The notes beneath the pieces were generated by a model. It was not told the origin of the DNA and made no database searches. It saw only the letters and a list, made by a program, of their open reading frames with translations. From Atriophallophorus winterbourni (Eukaryota > Platyhelminthes > Trematoda > Plagiorchiida > Microphallidae), in assembly GCA_013407085.1 (NCBI GenBank), contig JACCGJ010001294.1, positions 124,001 through 188,000 of the forward strand: a stretch of DNA of 64,000 nt, in the 5' to 3' direction. A program made the translations under genes and the position numbers. This document shows positions 59,201 to 64,000 of the stretch, piece by piece (the stretch's first letter is position 1; each line of letters begins with the position of its first letter).

Positions 59201-62200
59201 AGTCCGCAATAAATCAGAAACTTAGCATAAACCCAAAAATACTATCATTCCAAGCAAACTGCCATCCTGGTCATTTGGAGTATCACTCCAAATGCTTATG
59301 ACATTTTCTAGAGTTTCGCTGCACAAGCAAATGTTTCCGGGATATCTGGTATCAATTGCGCAAGTGCTCCCAATATTACAAATTTACCTCAACTTGAAAA
59401 TACAATTTTGGTTTGCGAATTTTCGTCGAGCACATACTTTATCGATCGATGGGAACAATTTTATGTAACTGTTCAAATTATATAAACGTTCGTAACAAAT
59501 GTTTGAACAAATCATGTAAACTAATTTTTCCAAAAATAAGAAACATTTACTTTGAAATAAGGCTATCAAAAATATAATCTTACATGTGGCCACGAGGCAA
59601 GCTTGCGTAAAATAGAGAAGAAATTATCATTTAAACATAATACTAATCGTTAAATTCGTTGAGCGCTTGCAACTAACGTTGATAGAGTTAGGGTATTAGT
59701 TGAAGAAGTTTAAAAGTGATCTGTCGAATAAAACTCTGAAACCTCTTCATTTTCTATCTAAGGTTCAACGGTATTAGTATATTCATGTTATCTACAGGCT
59801 TGAATACTCATGCTTAAATAACACGTTGGTATTCGAAGCAAGAAAATTGAAGCAAATATCGGAAGAGCTTAGTGTAAAACAACAGGTTTATCCAAATACA
59901 CTAACAATGCACATGTAGATGCGGTAAAACGCATTGGTTGAGTGTAAACTTCCTATAATAGAATACTTGCTAATATGAATATTTTGTTCAAATCCCTGTG
60001 TTTACCGCATTCTTAAACACATTGCATGGTACTGTGATTACTTAAATGTTGGTATTGCTAAACGTACACAAACGTCGCCTTGTCTAACACAAGTTTACTG
60101 TTGTTTTCAGCATGTAGATTTTGATCGTGTTTTTTTATATGATGAGTACAAACGGAACAGACAAAGTGTTGTGGCGTGTACCGAAATCGCATTCCTTACA
60201 AAGTGACATCCGACTTACATGTACGCATCATTTTACTTGCACAAATTTAAACGGTTTGATATATGAAATTTTGTGTAATGTCACGTGCACAATACGAATC
60301 ACTTTCAGTACGGAATTACAAAATCCTAGAATAATCGAATTAGACCTTATATACTAACTAAATTATCAGTTTTCAGAATCTACCATGTTATAACATGTAA
60401 TATAATGAAAAGAGAGAACATGTAAACGAATGACAAACGCTTACCCTGAATGTTTCAAAATACTAGTATAAAAAATAAAAGATTTCGATTGATCCATGAT
60501 AATGTTATGTGAAAACAAATCAGAAGTGATCAATATTGAATTATTTTCTGCTCTAACTCCATGATCTAGTGGATAAAAGACGTAAAATCGGTGAAGTAAC
60601 ATAATTTGACCCGTATAAGCAGAAAAGAATGTGTTCGTAACTACGAAAACGTAAAAGATTATTTGATGTCCGTCGAATAACGGTATACTGGTTAATCTAG
60701 AAAAACCGTTTCTAAGATGGTGCAATTTTGAAAAATTGTAGAAAGTGGAATTAAAGTCATACGATAAAAATTGACTCAAAAGTTTTCCTTTGCAGAAATT
60801 CTAAATCGAAGTTATAAAATCATTAACCGATTTGCAAAATGCATAGTGAAACGTTCCAGCCTGCAATGATAACGCATGTCGAGGAATTGTTTGAAAGTAG
60901 TCTGGTTTTATAATAGTATTCGTGGTGCAGCGTTAGTAAAACAGTTATGGTTTAGCAAACACTAATGGCGTGCAACGCTTGTGTTTCGTATGTTCCATCC
61001 ATTGATCACGCGATCTGGGTCGCTCGCACATCACAGAAGAAATAAAATATTCGAATATCATTTTTTCCAAAATTATCTCAAAATTTACCTGATCTGTTCG
61101 TTTTTTCGTGAACAGAATATGCGCATTTTGACAGTTTTATCGAGTATTCAATCATGAGATTAACGTAGGGAACGTTTAATGATTCTCCTAACATTCCAGT
61201 GTTTTTACGGGCATAATCGTACTAATTACTTGTTGATGAAAGACCACTAGCAGATTATGTAATCAATCTTAGTTACACATTTAACCACAGTTTGTGAATT
61301 TTAGAAGACGCGTAGTATAATGATGTGCATGTTGATATAAATGTTTTGTTTAAGTCAAATTTTATTTAACCGACTGAAATATTATGTTCGCAAAATAACT
61401 TCCTATAGTACTGAATAAGTCCTAACAAAAATTACACTGCGTCGTTAAGTATGTTGGAGAACGAGCAGTCCGGGTTGTAAATTGGTCGTGATTAAATCGA
61501 CGTGAACTCACGTTTCCAATTCCGAATTCATGCTGTAAACAGAGAATATTATTAGTTTCAAACTTTTAACCAACTTTTGGATAAGTTTGGCAGGAACAAA
61601 TTTACAATTACTTATGACCACAAACGTTGTGCGTGTGGTCATTATGTGTCATGTATGTAAGAATTTCATTTTAATGCGTTTTTGATTTATTTTGACGACG
61701 TTTGCTGTTGAAATGTTTTGCGTAAACATCGAAGATAAGCCCGTGATCTATTATTACGTGTTTGCTATATATACCATGTACGGTGAATATTTTTCGGTTA
61801 TTTATTATAGAAATTGTCGAATGAAACGTAGATGTGGATGGATGAAATTGGATACTCACTGGTTTTTCTGCATTTTCATTCTGAAAAATATAGTTGAAAT
61901 AGTGCAACAATTAATCAACGAGAAATTCGATTAAATTTCCTTATCAAGTCTGCAATTAATTGTTGATTTGCGTTCGACTTCGAATATTAGACATTTTTAT
62001 GATATTTACCTAGGTACATTATCAATTATTTTGAATTACTGCAACTAGGAAACTCACAATTCCGAATTTTCGTCTTCGCTGTGTTATGAGTAAAAAAGTG
62101 TGGACAAAATATATAGAATGTTGTTACATCATTTTGTATTGTAATTTCAAATGAAAGTGTGTATACTTACATGGTTGTGTTTTGAGAAAATCTGAAATGT

Positions 62201-63319
62201 GACATGTATGCGGTATACATTAACTAATCCAGAAAGAAGTATCTTATTTTAATATAGTGAATAATAGAGTTACCCTGTATAAAGTTCGTCAATGCTGTAA
62301 GAGAAAATAAATTAAAGCATACATTATTTGCGAAATACTTATGTAAATCAAGAACACATCACTAGGTTTCGATATAACATTGTAAATAGGAAACAGATTT
62401 TCTTTGAATCACACGACATTCTTTTCAGCAACAAATACTTAAGTTTGCTCTGAATCGATAAATTTGTGTACAATTAGATATTTTATTGCACTCATTCATA
62501 TATCCATGATTAAGAGAAATGTTAACTGCTGATCAGAAGACTAATATAAACTCGTGATATTCGAACATTTCGGTATGATTGAATTTCACGAAATGAAACT
62601 CACTCCACATTCTTCACCTCCAAACTAAAATAGAATAAACAAAAAAGCAAAATTATTTTATGCGGTGCAAATTTATTCTAAAGTGCCAAAGTTTCCGAAG
62701 ATTTTACTAATATTATTTTTGTGAGGAGAATTTGATTCAAACAATCCAACTTTAAAATTTCGAATATAAATTTCAAGTTTCGGAAATTTTGAATCTGGTG
62801 GCATACAAATTTGAATTCAATTGAACTGCGGTTATTATTGCGCTGGTTGTAGCAAGATTTCATACGTTGAATTGCAATGTCTACTCTCGTAAATAGGAAA
62901 GAGAAATCCATGTTTTGATTTAGCATATAGTATTCGTGCAATGCTTGTTATTGTCTCTTTGTCATACCATGCGAGATTCGTGAGAATATTGGGTAACAAT
63001 TGCGATACAATCAGTTGAGCACAAATTGGTCATTTGATACCAAGTTAAAATTGACAATTAAAATATGAGAGTTTGAATAGTAACTCACAAATCTGGATTT
63101 CTGAAACTGTTGGTGGAACGGGAAAAGGTTAATTAATTTGTAGTTGAATGCCTATAAGTGATCATTAGTATGCCCTAATAATTCATTTATAGTAACCATA
63201 CAATATGCTGCGGGATGATTTCGCAGAAAAAATTTGCTGGGTATGACACGGTCCGAAAATTTCAACAAATTATGATTAGAGAGTTGACAATAACTCACAT
63301 ATCATACAACATCACTTTT
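53236..63319 (-). CDS. Micro-exon gene (MEG-type), 3' part
   Basis: A chain of short exons on the minus strand. About 21 candidate internal exons of 12, 15, 18, 21, 24, 36 or 39 nt are each bounded by AG and GT. All are multiples of three and all open in the same phase (one base left over at the start, two at the end), leading to a terminal exon at 53384-53342 with an in-frame TAG and an AATAAA at 53236-53241. Phases 0 and 2 are closed in several exons (for example phase 0 at 58334 and 56205, phase 2 at 62624), so phase 1 is the only common frame. No junction codon is a stop. This architecture matches trematode micro-exon genes, which encode small secreted proteins varied by exon skipping. 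Roughly 150 internal residues in the window; signal-peptide exon not found. Family membership by sequence cannot be judged. Confidence 0.75.
53342..53384 (-). CDS. Terminal coding exon of the micro-exon gene
   Basis: A very strong acceptor (ATTTTCTTTCATTTCAG) at 53385. In phase 1 it reads FSASNCSTVASIL then TAG at 53342-53344. AATAAA lies about 100 bp downstream at 53236-53241, giving a short 3' UTR. Confidence 0.7.
53505..53543 (-). CDS. Exon u, 39 nt (tentative)
   Basis: Donor ATC|GTGAGA; acceptor weak (AAATGACAGAG). Phase 1 reads SQTKVTSLTSLK. A nearer AG would give 25 nt and break the phase. Confidence 0.4.
54964..54984 (-). CDS. Micro-exon t, 21 nt
   Basis: Acceptor GATTCTATGTTTTATATCAG, donor GTGAGT. 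Peptide RHATQH. Confidence 0.75.
55061..55081 (-). CDS. Micro-exon s, 21 nt
   Basis: Acceptor AATTTACTACAAACAG, donor GTAAGT. Peptide NWIERS. A nearer GAG|AG site would give shorter alternatives. Confidence 0.65.
55173..55196 (-). CDS. Micro-exon r, 24 nt
   Basis: Acceptor ATTTCATTACAATTTTAG, donor GTGAGT. Peptide IHHLLFQ. Confidence 0.7.
55708..55722 (-). CDS. Micro-exon q, 15 nt
   Basis: Acceptor ATTTCCAATTTGAAG, donor GTAAGT. Peptide SSDD. Confidence 0.55.
55778..55922. repeat. (AT)n and (ATGT)n microsatellites
   Basis: AT run at 55778-55803, TATG-rich DNA to 55922. It lies within an intron of the micro-exon gene and produces a spurious Tyr-Ile ORF. Confidence 0.9.
56185..56205 (-). CDS. 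Micro-exon p, 21 nt
   Basis: Acceptor CACATATTCGTTTGTAG, donor GTAAGT. Peptide ERFTQN. Phase 0 begins with TGA. Confidence 0.75.
56285..56305 (-). CDS. Micro-exon o, 21 nt
   Basis: Acceptor GTTTTACTTAATCCCAG, donor GTAAGT. Peptide FWITDE. Confidence 0.75.
56873..56985 (-). ncRNA. Hammerhead-bearing repeat, copy 4
   Basis: Same family as 18138-18245, in an intron of the micro-exon gene and on its sense strand. CTGATGA is intact (56933-56939) and ACCGGTAGTG is present, but GAAA reads AAAA and stem I has a mismatch at its base (CCAG against GTGT). Probably inactive. Confidence 0.7.
57117..57152 (-). CDS. Micro-exon n, 36 nt
   Basis: Donor AACAG|GTAATG; the acceptor ATAAAATAAAATAG is weak. Phase 1 open (KYLIDIIYRRN), phase 0 closed by TGA. 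Confidence 0.5.
57212..57226 (-). CDS. Micro-exon m, 15 nt
   Basis: Acceptor GAATTAAAAGCTACAG, donor GTGAGT. Peptide LGNY. Confidence 0.6.
57334..57348 (-). CDS. Micro-exon l, 15 nt
   Basis: Acceptor GTAAATAAACTTTGCAG, donor GTAATC. Peptide VFRI. Intron to the next exon 107 bp. Confidence 0.5.
57905..58012 (+). ncRNA. Hammerhead-like motif, family 2 (copy E)
   Basis: ATGATAATACTGCCAATATC, then GGGAAGTGTAAACGGCACGA, then AACCGGTCGTGGTGGTGTG. Aligns with 3895-3975 reversed. TGCC/GGCA could be stem II, GAAACCGGTC the second core box plus cleavage triplet. The first box is ATGATAA rather than CTGATGA. Confidence 0.4.
58311..58334 (-). CDS. Micro-exon k, 24 nt
   Basis: Acceptor CCTAATGCTTTTAG, donor GTAAGT. 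Peptide NKNYKMD. Phase 0 has TAA. Confidence 0.65.
58659..58679 (-). CDS. Micro-exon j, 21 nt
   Basis: Acceptor CAATTAAAAATTTCAG, donor GTAATG. Peptide HFYGRN. Confidence 0.6.
59584..59601 (-). CDS. Micro-exon i, 18 nt (tentative)
   Basis: Acceptor CTTCTCTATTTTACGCAAG, donor GTAAGA. Peptide LPRGH. A competing 12-nt candidate at 59551-59562 would leave a 21-bp intron, so at most one of the two is real. Confidence 0.45.
60445..60462 (-). CDS. Micro-exon h, 18 nt
   Basis: Acceptor TTTTATTTTTTATACTAG, donor GTAAGC. Peptide ILKHS. Confidence 0.6.
61512..61532 (-). CDS. Micro-exon g, 21 nt
   Basis: Acceptor AATATTCTCTGTTTACAG, donor GTGAGT. Peptide MNSELE. Resembles exon e (NSEL). Confidence 0.75.
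61860..61880 (-). CDS. Micro-exon f, 21 nt
   Basis: Acceptor CAACTATATTTTTCAG, donor GTGAGT. Peptide MKMQKN. Confidence 0.7.
62058..62078 (-). CDS. Micro-exon e, 21 nt
   Basis: Acceptor TTTACTCATAACACAG, donor GTGAGT. Peptide EDENSE. Shares AATTCGGAATTG (across the donor) with exon g, suggesting exon duplication. Confidence 0.75.
62171..62191 (-). CDS. Micro-exon d, 21 nt
   Basis: Acceptor CATGTCACATTTCAG, donor GTAAGT. Peptide FSQNTT, with an N-x-T glycosylation motif. Confidence 0.75.
62604..62624 (-). CDS. Micro-exon c, 21 nt
   Basis: Acceptor TTTATTCTATTTTAG, donor GTGAGT. Peptide LEVKNV. Phase 2 contains TGA. Confidence 0.75.
63089..63100 (-). CDS. Micro-exon b, 12 nt (or 18 nt to 63106)
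   Basis: Two AGs in TTCCACCAACAGTTTCAG give either 12 or 18 nt, both multiples of three, which is a NAGNNN-type alternative acceptor. Donor GTGAGT. Peptide NPD (or FRNPD). Confidence 0.6.
63299..63319 (-). CDS. Micro-exon a, 21 nt
   Basis: Acceptor TAATCTGTTTTCAG, donor GTGAGT. Phase-1 peptide KVMLYD plus split codon. Confidence 0.7.
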
Positions 63320-64000
63320 CTGAAAACAGATTAGACAAATATTGTAAAATTGCATATGTAGTGCTTATTCGGGAATCACAAGTGATATAGAAATTAACTG
63401 AAATGTCAATAATTCAGACCTTAATTTGGACCTTAAATGTTCATAATATAAACTGAGTTCGATTAGCGATTCAAAATATGAAATATCCGGGACAATATAA
63501 AAACATAAACTTTTGTAAAAAACAAATAAATCGTTCATATACCATGCAATATGCTGATTAAGTTTTGCCAGTCCTATTTTGTTTATTTTCATTTAATCAT
63601 CTATCCATCCACGAAGCGGTGTATCTAACTACCTGTCTATTTTAAGGTACAATTATAATACACTTTGATTGCATTCTACGTTATTAATCAACTTCCAAAC
63701 TTAATTTTGGATCAGATGAGAGGCAAAACTATCAAGATTTATATGTATTCATTTCGATTTTGTAAATAGCATCGTATCGCAAATCATTTATCTCCAGATC
63801 TCTGACTTCAAGGTGAACACTAAATACGAGCAATGTGTCCCCACTTTCATTCAATAAAAATCCGTATTATTGTCGGAAAAACGAAATTTTATGTCGTTTC
63901 ATTACCCTATTTACCTCACTTGATTTTTTGTCGGGGTCAATGAAACATAATCTTCGCCACGAAAATAATAAATTATCTATTCAAACTACGTCGTCTTTCA

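Noticed and set aside
59551..59562. Candidate micro-exon, 12 nt
   Set aside because: Only 21 bp from the better candidate at 59584-59601; an intron that short is implausible.
60121..60357. Plus-strand ORF after a TTGTTTTCAG acceptor-like site
   Set aside because: Only one frame piece, no consistent donor or partner exons on the plus strand.
61692..61934. Overlapping plus and minus ORFs
   Set aside because: Shadows around micro-exon f; neither has a recognised domain.
61990..62040. 29-nt candidate exon with donor GTAAAT
   Set aside because: Not a multiple of three and contains in-phase TAA.

Overview
The window looks like repeat-rich intergenic and intronic DNA from a flatworm, most likely a digenean trematode. 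This is inferred from four things: the AT-rich base composition, the mix of mobile elements (RTE, CR1, a CsRn1-like Ty3/gypsy element, a Penelope-like fragment), dispersed hammerhead-ribozyme repeats, and a gene built from tiny symmetrical exons, a gene style best known from schistosomes and other flukes. No ordinary long single-exon gene is present. Almost every long ORF is a transposon remnant or a shadow of one.

Layout. 1-13 kb: mostly unrecognised DNA with short remnants (113-bp-type tandem repeat, CR1 tails, an RTE 3' tail, an RT C-terminal scrap) and a large TCTA/TA/TATG microsatellite at 10.86-11.05 kb. 13-25 kb: dense RTE/CR1 zone, with a CR1 3' end, an almost full-length decayed RTE on the minus strand (about 14.8-17.9 kb), an almost full-length, less decayed RTE on the plus strand (about 19.1-23.0 kb) head-to-head with it, and several 3'-end RTE fragments ending in (GAT)n. 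24.5-32.4 kb: CR1 elements on the minus strand, one nearly complete (27.36-31.25 kb) with a second ORF1 directly upstream, plus a Penelope-like RT fragment. 33.2-36.05 kb: a tRNA-headed SINE next to a third RTE copy that itself carries several insertions. 36.4-40.4 kb: hammerhead-like motifs and a probable immunoglobulin-domain exon. 40.4-45.9 kb: a 3'-truncated CsRn1-like gypsy element inserted in an RTE fragment, then a decayed CR1. 46.5-52.6 kb: tandem repeat, a 365-bp inverted duplication flanking a Tigger/pogo DNA transposon that sits in a TA microsatellite, and a second SINE.

53.2-63.3 kb is the most interesting stretch. On the minus strand it holds a string of about 21 candidate micro-exons of 12-39 nt. 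All are multiples of three, all read open in phase 1, and most have strong GTGAGT/GTAAGT donors. They lead to a terminal exon with a classic acceptor, an in-frame stop and a downstream AATAAA. This is the 3' portion of a probable micro-exon gene (MEG). Its signal-peptide exon would lie beyond the right edge or was not recognised.

A second notable system is a dispersed repeat of roughly 110-140 bp carrying a type-I-like hammerhead ribozyme with a palindromic zero-loop stem III (ACCGGT). It is present in four copies plus a half copy, and other hammerhead-like motifs occur nearby. Together with the Penelope-like RT fragment this suggests retrozyme or Penelope terminal-repeat biology. All calls are from reading the sequence; no database search was possible.
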